In this document: one piece after another, positions 32,146 to 43,660 of the stretch | Layout: every line of letters starts with the position of its first letter | Numbering within the stretch: position 1 is the stretch's first letter | Assembly: GCA_900473805.1 (NCBI GenBank) | Contig: UCMS01000006.1 | Span: forward strand, 186,001-250,000 | Length of the DNA stretch: 64,000 nucleotides | Direction: 5' to 3' | Origin: Hyphomicrobiales bacterium | GTDB lineage: Bacteria; Pseudomonadota; Alphaproteobacteria; Rhizobiales; Rhizobiaceae | Notes under the pieces: model-generated | What the model was told of the DNA's origin: nothing | The model's input: only the letters and a program-made list of their open reading frames with translations | The model's database searches: none | Program-made: the position numbers and the translations under genes

Positions 32146-33297
32146 ATGGCACTGCATTTCACCGAAGGCGAATTTGCTGCGCGCCGGGAGCGTCTGCTCG
32201 CTCGCATGGCGGCAGAGAAGCTCGACGCCCTGCTGCTCTTTGCCCAGGAAAGCATGTACTGGCTGACGGGCTTCGACAGTTTTGGTTATTGCTTCTTCCA
32301 GACGCTGGTGGTGAAGGCGGACGGCAGCATGACGCTCCTCACCCGCTCACCCGACCTGCGCCAGGCGAAACAGACATCGACCATCGAAAACATCGTGGTC
32401 TGGGTCGACCGGATGAACGCCGATCCGACAGTCGACCTGCGCAATCTTCTGAGCGATCTCGACCTGCTTGGCGCCCGCATCGGCATTGAATACGACACCC
32501 ACGGCATGACCGGTCGGGTCGCCCGTCTGATAGACAACCAGCTGACCAGTTTCGCAAACATCTCGGATGCCTCCTATCTCGTCAGCGACCTCCGTTTGGT
32601 GAAGAGCCCGGCCGAAATCGCCCGCGTCGTCGAAGCCGCCCGGCTTGCCGATGAAGCCTTCGACGCAGCGCTGCCGCTGATTGGGCCCGACGCCGACGAA
32701 TCCGCCATACTGGCCGCGCTGCAATCGACCATTCTCGCCGGCGGAGGGGATTATTCGGCGAACGAATTCGTCATCGGCTCAGGACCCGACGCATTGCTCT
32801 GCCGCTACAAGTCCGGCCGGCGCAAGCTGTCGACAAACGATCAACTGACGCTGGAATGGGCGGGCGTATCCGCGCACTACCACGCCCCGATGCTCAGAAC
32901 GGTCCTGATCGGTGAGGCCTCCCCCCGCCATCGCGAACTCTACACGGCAGCGGTCGAGGGCATGAAAGCCATCGAACAGGTGCTGCGGCCCGGCCACGCC
33001 TTCGGCGATCTGTTCGACGCCCATGCCCGCACCATGGACGAGCGTGGCCTGACCCGGCATCGCTTCAATACCTGCGGTTATTCCGTCGGCGCCCGCTTCT
33101 CTCCCTCGTGGATGGAGCACCAGATGTTTCACGCCGGCAACGCCCAGGAGATCGAGCCGGACATGACGCTCTTCGTGCACATGATCATCATGGACAGTGA
33201 GCGGGAAGCAGCCATGACCTTGGGCCAGACCTACCTGACCACCCAAACGGCACCGCGTGCCCTCTCCCGCCATCCGCTGGACCTGATCGTGGTCTGA
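32146..33297 (+). CDS. M24-fold (creatinase/prolidase-like) protein lacking metal ligands
   Basis: A 383-residue pita-bread protein: creatinase N-domain (residues 8-150, LLFAQESMYWLTGFDS) and M24 catalytic domain (LRLVKSPAEIARVVEAARLAD onward). The five metal ligands of aminopeptidase P are not kept: the first Asp segment reads LTLEWAGVSAHYHAPMLRT, the His segment NTCGYSVGARFSPSW and the last Glu segment AMTLGQTYLTT. That resembles metal-independent creatinase or ectoine-hydrolase relatives. The substrate is unknown. It is the last gene of the lgt operon. Confidence 0.8.
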   Translation: MALHFTEGEFAARRERLLARMAAEKLDALLLFAQESMYWLTGFDSFGYCFFQTLVVKADGSMTLLTRSPDLRQAKQTSTIENIVVWVDRMNADPTVDLRNLLSDLDLLGARIGIEYDTHGMTGRVARLIDNQLTSFANISDASYLVSDLRLVKSPAEIARVVEAARLADEAFDAALPLIGPDADESAILAALQSTILAGGGDYSANEFVIGSGPDALLCRYKSGRRKLSTNDQLTLEWAGVSAHYHAPMLRTVLIGEASPRHRELYTAAVEGMKAIEQVLRPGHAFGDLFDAHARTMDERGLTRHRFNTCGYSVGARFSPSWMEHQMFHAGNAQEIEPDMTLFVHMIIMDSEREAAMTLGQTYLTTQTAPRALSRHPLDLIVV

Positions 33298-33388
33298 AAC
33301 CCGGTTTTCCAATCTGTTCAGGGAATTGACAGACGAAACCTGCTAGACACATAAATTGTGACAGGAGCCGAAGGGGAAGGATCTGCCC

Positions 33389-34189
33389 TTGAGACGTTCA
33401 GCGACATTGACCAAGCGCGGTGCCGCCATGCTCCCTCTCCTGTTGCTGCTCGCCGCCTGCAACAGCACGGAAGTCCTCACACCGCGGGCCGATGTCGGCA
33501 ACGGCGCGCAGCCTGCCGGTTACGGCGAGGCGCCACCCGTGGCGGCAGCCGGCGTCCAATCCGTCCAGAGCGCGCCCCTCGACCAGCCTGGCAGCTATCA
33601 GGCCGCACCGCCGCGCGGCCCGCAGAACACGTTGGAAGCGCAGGCCCAGGCGCTTGCGCAGGGCGGCGTCAACCCCGCCGCCTCGCCACCGCTAGACGAT
33701 GCGCCTTCGCAGCAATTCCCGGCAGCGCCCCAGGCCGCAGCAAGCGCCCCCGCGGGTCAGGGAACCACCGCTCAACCGACCCGGACCGCAGCGGCACAGC
33801 CGGCCCCGGCCGGCCAGCCGAGCATCGGCACCGTTCGCTTCCTCCCGATCATCGGCGCCCCGGTACAGGCGGTGACGCCTTTGTCGCGGCAACTGGGCGC
33901 CGAAGCCCGCGCGCGTGGGCTCACCATCAAGAGCGCCAGCGACGCGACCAGCGAACATATCCTCAAGGGCTACTTCTCCGCTTTCACCGACGGCGGCAAT
34001 GTGACGGTCACCTATGTCTGGGACGTGCTCGATGGAAACGGCGGGCGGCTCCATCGCATTCAGGGCCAGGAAGTTGTCCCCTCTGCCGCCAAGGATCCCT
34101 GGGCGGCGGTACCGGCCTCCGTCATGCAGCAGATCGCCACCAAGAGCATGGCGGAATATGTCGCGTGGAGAAATGGACGGTCCGGTTGA
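33389..34189 (+). CDS. Putative lipoprotein
   Basis: A 266-residue exported protein: basic N-terminus, LPLLLLLAAC lipobox with Cys27, then a long Ala/Pro/Gln-rich disordered stretch to about residue 145, and a compact C-terminal domain (TVRFLPIIGAPVQAVTPL, LTIKSASDATSEHILKGYFSAF, VTYVWDVLDGNGGRLHRIQG). It starts at TTG 33389 with GGAAGGA seven bases upstream. The C-terminal domain resembles lipoprotein domains of rhizobia of unknown function. It lies between the lgt operon and prs. Confidence 0.75.
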   Translation: MRRSATLTKRGAAMLPLLLLLAACNSTEVLTPRADVGNGAQPAGYGEAPPVAAAGVQSVQSAPLDQPGSYQAAPPRGPQNTLEAQAQALAQGGVNPAASPPLDDAPSQQFPAAPQAAASAPAGQGTTAQPTRTAAAQPAPAGQPSIGTVRFLPIIGAPVQAVTPLSRQLGAEARARGLTIKSASDATSEHILKGYFSAFTDGGNVTVTYVWDVLDGNGGRLHRIQGQEVVPSAAKDPWAAVPASVMQQIATKSMAEYVAWRNGRSG

Positions 34190-34326
34190 GCGCTGCCCAT
34201 CGTCTTGCGAAACGATTCAATTCCGATGATTAACCGAAAATAGGTGTCTTCCCGTCCAAGCCTCTTGCATTCAAGGGTAAGGACGCTAAAAAGCGCCCAT
34301 CTCAGCATGGTAACAGGCGGGCCAAG

Positions 34327-35259
<933 letters not shown>

Positions 35260-35403
35260 TTAAACCCGCACGCTGCAAGGGCCGCCGCCGCACGTTAAGC
35301 ATCGGAAACGATGTCGTTTGCTGTCGGCTGCGAGTTCTTATATGGTCCGCCGCCAGGGGGACGTGCCTCCCCTGAAATTCTCCAGGAAGACGCAGCACCA
35401 TAC

Positions 35404-36258
35404 ATGTCCCTGACAGTCGAATCCTTGCTGGAAAGCCCGAAACTCCACGAGGCGATCCGGGACCAGTCCGCAGGCCTGCTTGCGGTTCATGACGAAAGCC
35501 CGAGGCTTGCTGCCGTCTTTGGAACCCAGCAACGCTGGCTGCTTGGGCACCTGGCCATGGCCCAGTACTTCACCGAAGTTACGTCCGGATCGCGTGAGCC
35601 GGCCATCTTCCTCGCCCGTTATTTCGAGCAGGTTCGCCAGTTCGAGATATCGAGCGTCAACACCGCAGACGCCTTCATCAAGGAAATGCTGGTCTACGGC
35701 ATCGCCGTGCAGGTCAATGCCGGTGATCGGCGCAACCGTCCGGTGGCGCCCTCCGCAATGACCATTGCGGGGGTTCATCGTTGGACCTGGATCCACCTGC
35801 GCAGCCTAGACGCGATCGACGGCGGCAACCGTCTGCTGAGCTTCGAGGCCGACGAGAGCCTGCTCCCGCGCCTGCATCCTGCCATCACCAGCCGCTTCAT
35901 GGTGGCGCCAGCCATCCGCACCCCACCCGAGACGTGGTCGCTCTTCACCTGGCTGAACAATGGCGGTATCGTCATGGACTGGCTGCTGGCCGGCATCGAA
36001 CTGGCGGATCCCGCGGCGGAGCGGGTGCGTACCCAGGTCCGCTCAGTCCCCCAGATGGCCGAGATCTTCCGTCTGTCCCGCACCCACCTGAACCGCAAGC
36101 TGCGCGAGGCGGAAGCGCTGGGCAGCATCGGCTGGGAAGGCGCCCGCGGTCGATCGATCATGTGGGTATCGCGGCAGTTCCGCGAGGAATACGCAGCCTC
36201 GCAGGCCGCCAAGCTCGCCATCATCGATCAGGCCTGCGCCGAAATCGGCCTGCGCTGA
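35404..36258 (+). CDS. Winged-helix DNA-binding protein, unrecognised family
   Basis: A 284-residue protein. The C-terminal 90 residues hold an HTH-like region, VPQMAEIFRLSRTHLNRKLREAEALGSIGWEG, followed by a basic RGRSIMWVSRQFREEY, suggesting DNA binding. The N-terminal two thirds look mixed alpha/beta and contain no cNMP-binding motif I recognise, although the architecture resembles Crp-like regulators. ATG 35404 follows the family-like start. Upstream lies a CAGGGG...CCCCTG hairpin (35353-35373). The target is unknown. Confidence 0.6.
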   Translation: MSLTVESLLESPKLHEAIRDQSAGLLAVHDESPRLAAVFGTQQRWLLGHLAMAQYFTEVTSGSREPAIFLARYFEQVRQFEISSVNTADAFIKEMLVYGIAVQVNAGDRRNRPVAPSAMTIAGVHRWTWIHLRSLDAIDGGNRLLSFEADESLLPRLHPAITSRFMVAPAIRTPPETWSLFTWLNNGGIVMDWLLAGIELADPAAERVRTQVRSVPQMAEIFRLSRTHLNRKLREAEALGSIGWEGARGRSIMWVSRQFREEYAASQAAKLAIIDQACAEIGLR

Positions 36259-36273
36259 TAGAAGCCCTTGGCC

Positions 36274-36645
36274 TTACAGGCCCGGCAGCGGACAGGCCTC
36301 GCCGCCGGAGAACAGCCGTGATCGCGTAAGGAAACGCCGCTCGCGCCCGTTGTCGAGCGAGAACATCCCGCCCCGCCCCGGTACCACGTCTATGATCAGC
36401 TGCGTATGCGCCCAGACGGCATACTGGCTGCCGCTGATATAGAACGGCACGCCGCCGATCTCCCCGAGCTTCACATCCGTCTCCCCCACCCGGTAGTCGC
36501 TCGCCGGATAACACATCGGCGAAGACCCGTCGCAGCATCCGCCGGACTGGTGGAAGAGGATATCGGGATGATCCCGTTTGATTTCTGCGAGAAATGCGAG
36601 CGCGGCCTCGGTTGCCACCACGCGCGGCTGGTCTCCGCTGGTCAT
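36274..36645 (-). CDS. DUF779 domain-containing protein
   Basis: A 123-residue protein: VVATEAALAFLAEIKRDHPDILFHQSGGCCDGSSPMCYP carries three Cys that could bind metal, followed by GGVPFYISGSQYAVWAHTQLIIDVVPGRGGMFSLDNG. DUF779 genes are found beside acetaldehyde-type aldehyde dehydrogenases, as here. The function is unproven; it may act as a cofactor or redox partner. The ATG at 36645 is preceded by AGGAGGG. Second gene of the ALDH operon. Confidence 0.85.
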   Translation of the reverse strand: MTSGDQPRVVATEAALAFLAEIKRDHPDILFHQSGGCCDGSSPMCYPASDYRVGETDVKLGEIGGVPFYISGSQYAVWAHTQLIIDVVPGRGGMFSLDNGRERRFLTRSRLFSGGEACPLPGL

Positions 36646-36750
36646 GATCTGCCCTCCTGATGTCAGAACGAAAAACCCCTCCTCCTGGTAGAGAGCAGGA
36701 AGAGGGGGTATCGAGGGCGGCATTGGCGGACACCGCCCCTGGGGAGGACC

Positions 36751-38265
<1,515 letters not shown>

Positions 38266-38373
38266 CTGTCATCCTCCCTTTGGAAAGGAACCCCTCCTCG
38301 GGTTCCGATGGGAGGATGATCATCCGCTTCTGCTCATATGAGAAGCCGACCCGATCCATACCGCAGCGCACAG

Positions 38374-38391
38374 TGTCTCACCAATGCGACA
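38374..38391. promoter_or_regulatory. Candidate operator between ALDH and the AcoR-like gene
   Basis: TGTCTCACCAATGCGACA carries the dyad TGTC-N10-GACA in the 138-base gap between the aldehyde dehydrogenase and the regulator, the kind of site bound by Fis-type HTH dimers. A second inverted repeat GGAACCC/GGGTTCC (38289-38308) lies near the ALDH start. Confidence 0.4.
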
Positions 38392-38403
38392 CAGCGTGCC
38401 GCA

Positions 38404-39360
38404 CTATTGGATCTGGAAACGCTTGAGTTTCCGATGCAGCGTCGCACGGCTGACGCCAAGCATTTGCGCGGCAAGCGACACATTGCCCTGCGCCCGGGAC
38501 AGAACGCGGCGGATCGCTGCCCGCTCCGCGTCATCGAGGTCCCCGCTCGCGTCACTGCGCATCTCGCGCAAGGCATCGGCCGCCGGAAGGCCTTGCGCAA
38601 TCATCCTGTCATCGAGCTTGAGCGCCTGCCGGGCTGATTTCGTCGCACCGAGGATCATGTCGTCGCTGTCGACTGCGATCAACGCGGAAACCGTATTCGC
38701 CTGTGGCACGACGATGATGCGTGCACCCGCATAGGCATTGCGAAACAGGTTGCATTCGACGCGCGCTGCGGCATCGCGCACGGCCTGCGAGAGAACCGCA
38801 AGCGTCATGTCATTGACGTCGCTGCGGCAGGTGGAAACATCCAACGCCGCCGTCACACGTCCGAGATGATCGCGGATCGGCGCCGTCGCACAGGACAGGC
38901 CGATATTGGCGCTCATGAAATGCTGGTCGCGGTGAATGATGACGGCCCTTTCGTCGGCCAGCGCCGTCCCGATTCCATTGGTGCCAGCGCTCGCCTCGCT
39001 CCATACATTCTGCTGCCAGAGACCCAGCCGGCGGAAATCCACATCGTCGCCAGGCGCACCGCGCCGATCCACGACGATGCCCTCGGCATCAGCAAGCACG
39101 ATGCAGCAACCCGAACGGCCGATCATCTGGTAGAGACGGTCGACCTCGTCAGTGGCATGGCCAATCAGCAACTCCATTTTTTCCCGCGCGTCGCGGAACC
39201 TGGTCTCTTCGACCTGCATGGGACGGGCTGCCGCTTCCGGCTGCAATTGGTGCAGCGTGAGACAGCGGCGCCAGGAGGCGGCCACGGGAGACGTCACGGC
39301 CGCAGATGCTTGCCGTGCGGTCGAGTAGACGAGTTCGGAATGGCGTAGTTCCTGTGACAT
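38404..39360 (-). CDS. GAF-Fis regulator, AcoR-like but lacking the AAA+ domain
   Basis: A 318-residue protein. The N-terminal GAF-type sensor matches AcoR-like activators: VAASWRRCL, WSEASAGTNGIGTALADERAVIIHRDQHF and LSCATAPIRDHLGRVTAALDVS. A second small sensor-like segment follows (VIVVPQANTVSALIAVDSDDMILGATKSARQAL), then the Fis HTH DDAERAAIRRVLSRAQGNVSLAAQMLGVSRATLHRKLKRF. No Walker A, GAFTGA or Walker B sequence lies between, so it cannot activate sigma-54 polymerase and probably acts directly on the ALDH promoter. Confidence 0.85.
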   Translation of the reverse strand: MSQELRHSELVYSTARQASAAVTSPVAASWRRCLTLHQLQPEAAARPMQVEETRFRDAREKMELLIGHATDEVDRLYQMIGRSGCCIVLADAEGIVVDRRGAPGDDVDFRRLGLWQQNVWSEASAGTNGIGTALADERAVIIHRDQHFMSANIGLSCATAPIRDHLGRVTAALDVSTCRSDVNDMTLAVLSQAVRDAAARVECNLFRNAYAGARIIVVPQANTVSALIAVDSDDMILGATKSARQALKLDDRMIAQGLPAADALREMRSDASGDLDDAERAAIRRVLSRAQGNVSLAAQMLGVSRATLHRKLKRFQIQ

Positions 39361-39661
39361 CGGCTCCTCCCAAAGCGCAGAACTCACTATGCGCCTTCCA
39401 CGCGCGCATGCAACGTGTTCAGCGTCCCGGCAATCGAACCCGGTTAAAAATAGGGAATGTGACTGGCGCAGAATTGCGACACCTCCGTGAGGCGCGCGCC
39501 TTGCGGCGGAAATCCTTGCCAATTCCCATCATCTGGTCTATAGGCGCCCGATCCGCACAGACACCCTTGGAGGCAATGTGGATGGGACCGGCGACGGTCT
39601 CCGGTTCTGGCACGGCTGAAACGCAGCGCCAGGGCTCTCCAGTAACTTGAAAGGTAAAGCC
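39361..39661. other. Leader/promoter region of rplY
   Basis: About 300 bases without a gene. The best promoter is TTGCCA (39516-39521), 17 bases, TATAGG (39539-39544), giving a leader of about 110 bases before rplY. It also contains the divergent control region of the AcoR-like gene. Confidence 0.5.
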
Positions 39662-40258
39662 ATGAGCCACGCATCTTACGAGCTCAAGGCCGTAGCACGC
39701 GAACGGGTAGGTAAGGGGTCCTCCCGCGAACTTCGCCGCAACGGTTTGATTCCCGCTGTCATCTATGGTGACAAGCAGGCCCCGATTTCGATCTCGATCA
39801 ACACCAACGAGATCACCAAGCGCATCCATGCCGGCGGTTTCCTGACCACCGTTGCCGTCATCGACGTCAACGGCGAGAAGATCCGCGTCCTGCCGAAGGA
39901 CTACCAGCTCGACGTCGTTCGTGACTTCACGATGCATGTCGACTTCCTGCGCGTCTCCGCAGACAGCCAGGTTTCGGTTGAGGTACCGGTCCACTTCATC
40001 AACGAAGAGAAGTCCGCCATCAAGACCGGCGCCGTTCTCAACATCGTTCGTCACGAAGTTGAACTGCACTGCCCGGCCTCCGACATTCCGGAATTCATCA
40101 CGGTTGACCTCGCTGGCCTGAAGGTCGGCGACAGCGTGCATATCTCGGCTGTCAAGCTGCCGGCTGGCGTGACCCCGGTCATCGCCGACCGCGACTTCAC
40201 CATCGCCACCATCGTCGCCCCGGCCGGCGGCATGGACGAAGGTTCTGCCGAAGCCTGA
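39662..40258 (+). CDS. rplY: 50S ribosomal protein L25/general stress protein Ctc
   Basis: A 198-residue two-domain L25/Ctc protein: N-terminal 5S-rRNA-binding domain ([30 protein letters not shown]) and C-terminal TL5 beta-barrel ([44 protein letters not shown]). It binds 5S rRNA in the large subunit. ATG 39662 is used rather than the upstream in-frame ATG 39647. In relatives pth follows directly; here two genes intervene. Confidence 0.95.
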   Translation: MSHASYELKAVARERVGKGSSRELRRNGLIPAVIYGDKQAPISISINTNEITKRIHAGGFLTTVAVIDVNGEKIRVLPKDYQLDVVRDFTMHVDFLRVSADSQVSVEVPVHFINEEKSAIKTGAVLNIVRHEVELHCPASDIPEFITVDLAGLKVGDSVHISAVKLPAGVTPVIADRDFTIATIVAPAGGMDEGSAEA

Positions 40259-40283
40259 TAATCCGATCTCGATCGGCATTGAG

Positions 40284-40313
40284 AACCCATCCCCGCAAGG
40301 GGGTGGGTTTTTT
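40284..40313 (+). terminator. Intrinsic terminator after rplY
   Basis: AACCCATCCCC (40284-40294), GCAA loop, GGGGGTGGGTT (40299-40309) with a T-run through 40313. It separates rplY from the GGDEF-EAL gene and pth. Confidence 0.9.
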
Positions 40314-40462
40314 ATTGGTTTCTTCTGAAACCACGGAAAATGTCACCGCTTTCCTTAGTCAGATTTAAACGGTTTCATGCAACCGTGCGCACTCAATCTT
40401 TGCGCGTGGGAGCCCGTAATGATCATGTCGCACTGCCGTTTCCCGGTTGAGCCAGGATCGCG

Positions 40463-42841
40463 ATGACTCGCTCGGTCGAAAGCCGCTTCCTGGCCATTGT
40501 CGCGATCACGATCTTCATCCTGGTCGTGCCGCTCTTCGGCCTGTTCCTTTCGCTGGCAACCGAACGCGCCTCGCGCGAGTTGCAGCAGAACCTCGACGTG
40601 GTCATTGCCGCTAACGCCCAGGCTCTCGCCAAGCCCCTGTGGGACTTCGACCGGGAGAGCGTCGAACAGATCACCGCGACGATTGTCTCCAACGGCATGA
40701 TCAGCCGGGTCACCGTGAAGGACCTCTCCGGCGACATCGCGGTATCCATGCCGGCGCTGCCGAAATGGCCGAAGAACGGTCTGGAGAGCATCAGCCGAGA
40801 GATCTATTACCGGGCGCTCGAAGGACCCAAGCTGGTCGGCACGATCACGCTCTACTACAGCCGCATCGGCATGTTCTCCTCGTTGCGCCAGGCCGAAGTG
40901 CTTCTGATCGGCATCTTCATGCTGGCAGTCATCGGCGTCGTTGGTGCCGCCGTCGTCGGCAACCGCATCATGGTCATGAAACCCCTTTTGAAGCTGACGG
41001 CCGCCATCGAGGCCACCCGTCAGCTCGGCTCCCGCCATCATGTCGACTGGCAGTCGAATGACGAAATCGGCCGCCTTGCGCGCAGCTTCAATGCCATGCA
41101 GATCAAGCTTGAACGGGAAGAGAGCGAACTGAAGCTCGCCCATCGCCGCTCGACCGACATCTACAACACCACACCCGCCATGCTGTTCTCTCTCGACGAG
41201 GAGGACCGCATCACCGGCGTCAGCGACTATTGGCTCCTCGCCACCGGCTACAAGCGCCACGAAATCGTTGGCCGGCGCTTCATCGAGCTTGTCCCGCCGG
41301 CCGCCCAGGGTGCCTATACCGATCGCAAGAAGACCCGCTCGCTGGCCGGCGTTCAGGAGGCAACCACCCGGTTCGTCTGTGCCGATGGCCGCATCATGGA
41401 CGTCCTGATTGCCGAATCCAGCCGGGAATCGGAAGGTGAGACCGACGCTCTGTCGCTCAGCGTTATGACCGATGTGACCGCGCTCAAGCAGTCGGAGGAG
41501 CGCAACCACCGTCAGGCCATCACCGACCATCTGACGGGCCTCAGCAATCGCCAGGGTTTTGAAAGCGCACTCGACCGCGAGATCCGGACGACCGACGCCG
41601 CCGGCGAGGAACTGGCCTGCATCTTCGTCGACCTGGACCGCTTCAAGTGGATCAACGACAATCTCGGCCACCAGGCCGGCGACGAAGTCCTCCGCACCTT
41701 CGTCGAGCGAATGAACGCGCTGTTGCCGCCGGGCGCGACCGCCGCCCGCCTCGGCGGCGACGAATTCGCCATCCTCGTTCGCGCTGGCCAGGCGGAGCCG
41801 GTCGCTCAGGATCTCAGCGCCCGCCTCTGCGACCTCTTCATCGACCCGATGATGATCGAAGGCACCAGCGTCCGGCTCAGCGCCAGCATCGGGATTGCGC
41901 TCTACCCGCGCCACGCCGGCAATGCCGCCGAACTTCTGCAGAAATCCGACATGGCGATGTACAGCAAGAAGCGCGACGGCAAGAACGGCGCACAGCTCTA
42001 CGATCCCCAGCTGCAGGACCACACGCGCCAGCGCGCCGAAATCGAGCACGATATCGAAGAGGGTCTCGCACGCGACTGGTTCGATGCCTTCTTCCAGCCG
42101 ATCGTCCAGGTGGATAGCGGCCGCGTCGTCGGCTACGAGGCGCTGATGCGTCTGGTGCATCCGGAACGCGGGATCATGCCCCCTGCCCCTCTGATCGCCG
42201 TTGCCGAGGAAACAGGGGCGATCACCCGGCTCGGCGGCCAGATCCTGGAAAAGGCTCTTGCCAATCTCGCCCGCCTCAGCGAAGCGTCGGGCGACCACGA
42301 CGCCTATCTGGCGATCAACTTTTCACCGCTGCAGTTCGACCCCTCGCTTCCCGTGCGCCTGGCGGCGCTGACCAGCGGATATGGCATCGCACCGAAGCGC
42401 ATCGTCATCGAGATCACCGAAGCGACGCTGCTGCACGACAACCCGCAGATCCGCACGATCCTCGACGAATTCAGCCGCTACGGCTACCGCCTCGCGCTCG
42501 ACGATTTTGGTACAGGCTATTCCTCGCTGAGCTACCTGAACCGCTTTCCTGTCGACATCGTCAAGATCGACCAGTCCTTCATCCGCGCGCTTGCCGACGA
42601 GAACCCGGAGCTGCGACACAAGAGCCGCATGCTCGTCGAAGGCATCACGGCGATCTCGCACAAGATGGAATGCACCGTCGTTGCCGAAGGCATCGAAACC
42701 GAGGAACAGCGCCGGATCCTCGCAGACTTCGGCGTCGATTACGGTCAGGGCTACTTCTTCGCCCGGCCCCAGGCCGTGGCGACACTCATCGATCAAAGCA
42801 CCGTGCTGCCGACCCGCAACCTGAAGGTCTCGGCGGGCTGA
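40463..42841 (+). CDS. Membrane-bound GGDEF-EAL protein with HAMP and PAS domains
   Basis: A 792-residue c-di-GMP enzyme: TM1 about residues 8-32, a periplasmic sensor domain of about 115 residues (ERASRELQQNLDVVIAANAQ ...), TM2 about 148-172, HAMP, a PAS domain (DIYNTTPAMLFSLDEEDRITGVSDYW), then intact GGDEF (431-435) and intact EAL (559-561) with DDFGTG (680-685). No RxxD inhibitory site precedes GGDEF. Both synthesis and breakdown motifs are kept. The next gene encodes a periplasmic binding protein 25 bases downstream, the likely ligand sensor. Confidence 0.93.
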   Translation: MTRSVESRFLAIVAITIFILVVPLFGLFLSLATERASRELQQNLDVVIAANAQALAKPLWDFDRESVEQITATIVSNGMISRVTVKDLSGDIAVSMPALPKWPKNGLESISREIYYRALEGPKLVGTITLYYSRIGMFSSLRQAEVLLIGIFMLAVIGVVGAAVVGNRIMVMKPLLKLTAAIEATRQLGSRHHVDWQSNDEIGRLARSFNAMQIKLEREESELKLAHRRSTDIYNTTPAMLFSLDEEDRITGVSDYWLLATGYKRHEIVGRRFIELVPPAAQGAYTDRKKTRSLAGVQEATTRFVCADGRIMDVLIAESSRESEGETDALSLSVMTDVTALKQSEERNHRQAITDHLTGLSNRQGFESALDREIRTTDAAGEELACIFVDLDRFKWINDNLGHQAGDEVLRTFVERMNALLPPGATAARLGGDEFAILVRAGQAEPVAQDLSARLCDLFIDPMMIEGTSVRLSASIGIALYPRHAGNAAELLQKSDMAMYSKKRDGKNGAQLYDPQLQDHTRQRAEIEHDIEEGLARDWFDAFFQPIVQVDSGRVVGYEALMRLVHPERGIMPPAPLIAVAEETGAITRLGGQILEKALANLARLSEASGDHDAYLAINFSPLQFDPSLPVRLAALTSGYGIAPKRIVIEITEATLLHDNPQIRTILDEFSRYGYRLALDDFGTGYSSLSYLNRFPVDIVKIDQSFIRALADENPELRHKSRMLVEGITAISHKMECTVVAEGIETEEQRRILADFGVDYGQGYFFARPQAVATLIDQSTVLPTRNLKVSAG

Positions 42842-42866
42842 CAGACTGCAAAAGGAGGGAACCGCC

Positions 42867-43607
42867 ATGAAAGTGCTTGCCATCCTGCTGTCCCTGGCGG
42901 CAACACCGCTCGCCGCCGCCGAAGCCGTCCATTTCACCACGGAAGACTATCCGCCCTACAATTTCCGCGAAGGAGAACAGATTAGGGGCGCGGGCTACGA
43001 TCAGGTGTTGCTGATGATGAAAAAGATCGGCGTGCCCTACTCGATCGAGATAATGCCCTGGGCACGGGCGATTGCACTCGCCGAAACCACGCCGATGCAT
43101 TGCGTCTTCACAACGGCCCATATCCCCGAACGCGACGGGCGATTCACCTGGATCGAGCCTCTCGCGATCGGGCGGAACCTCATGGTCGGTCGCAAGGGAA
43201 GCGGCATCGATGTGAAGACCATCGATCAGGCGAAGGACTACACCGTCGGAACCCAGCGCGACGATTACACGGAAACCTTGCTCAAGGAGCAGGGCTTCAC
43301 CAAGATCGACCTGGCAAGCGATATCAAGCTCAACCTCAAAAAGCTCGAAAGCGGACGGATCGACCTGATGCCGCTCGATGAGCAGCACTACGTCGCCCTC
43401 GAAAAGTCTGGCGAGCCGATCGAATTCAAGTTCATCTTCACCCAGCAGACCTTTTCGATCGCCTGCCATGCGGATTTTCCCGACGAGCTGAGACAGCGCA
43501 TGCAGGCCGCCCTTGATGACCTGATCGCCGACGGCACGCAGGCAAAGATCCTCGCAAGCTACGGCCTCGACAAGGCAAAACTGCCGGAAGTGGCTGCGAA
43601 CCCTTGA
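42867..43607 (+). CDS. Periplasmic solute-binding protein (transporter substrate-binding family 3 type)
   Basis: A 246-residue exported protein: signal peptide MKVLAILLSLAATPLAAAEA, then the class II binding-protein fold VHFTTEDYPPYNFREG, GAGYDQVLLMMKKIGVPYSIEIMPWARAIALAE, YTVGTQRDDYTETLLKEQGF and QTFSIACHADFPDELRQRMQAALDDLIADG. No ABC permease or ATPase gene is nearby, so import is unlikely; it follows the GGDEF-EAL gene closely, as in NspS-MbaA of Vibrio cholerae. It probably binds an amino acid or polyamine. The ATG has AGGAGG upstream. Confidence 0.85.
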   Translation: MKVLAILLSLAATPLAAAEAVHFTTEDYPPYNFREGEQIRGAGYDQVLLMMKKIGVPYSIEIMPWARAIALAETTPMHCVFTTAHIPERDGRFTWIEPLAIGRNLMVGRKGSGIDVKTIDQAKDYTVGTQRDDYTETLLKEQGFTKIDLASDIKLNLKKLESGRIDLMPLDEQHYVALEKSGEPIEFKFIFTQQTFSIACHADFPDELRQRMQAALDDLIADGTQAKILASYGLDKAKLPEVAANP

Positions 43608-43660
43608 CATCGGTGCCGTTTCGCGGTGGGGAAAGCCCAGTCTGAGAAACGGGACACACG

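Noticed and set aside
38266..38403. Possible sigma-54 promoter upstream of the aldehyde dehydrogenase
   Set aside because: The best candidates have 11 rather than 10 bases between the GG and GC elements, and the adjacent regulator has no AAA+ domain.
40355..42298. A 647-codon open frame antisense to the GGDEF-EAL gene
   Set aside because: It is the mirror frame of a well-supported c-di-GMP enzyme; no domain motif or ribosome-binding site.
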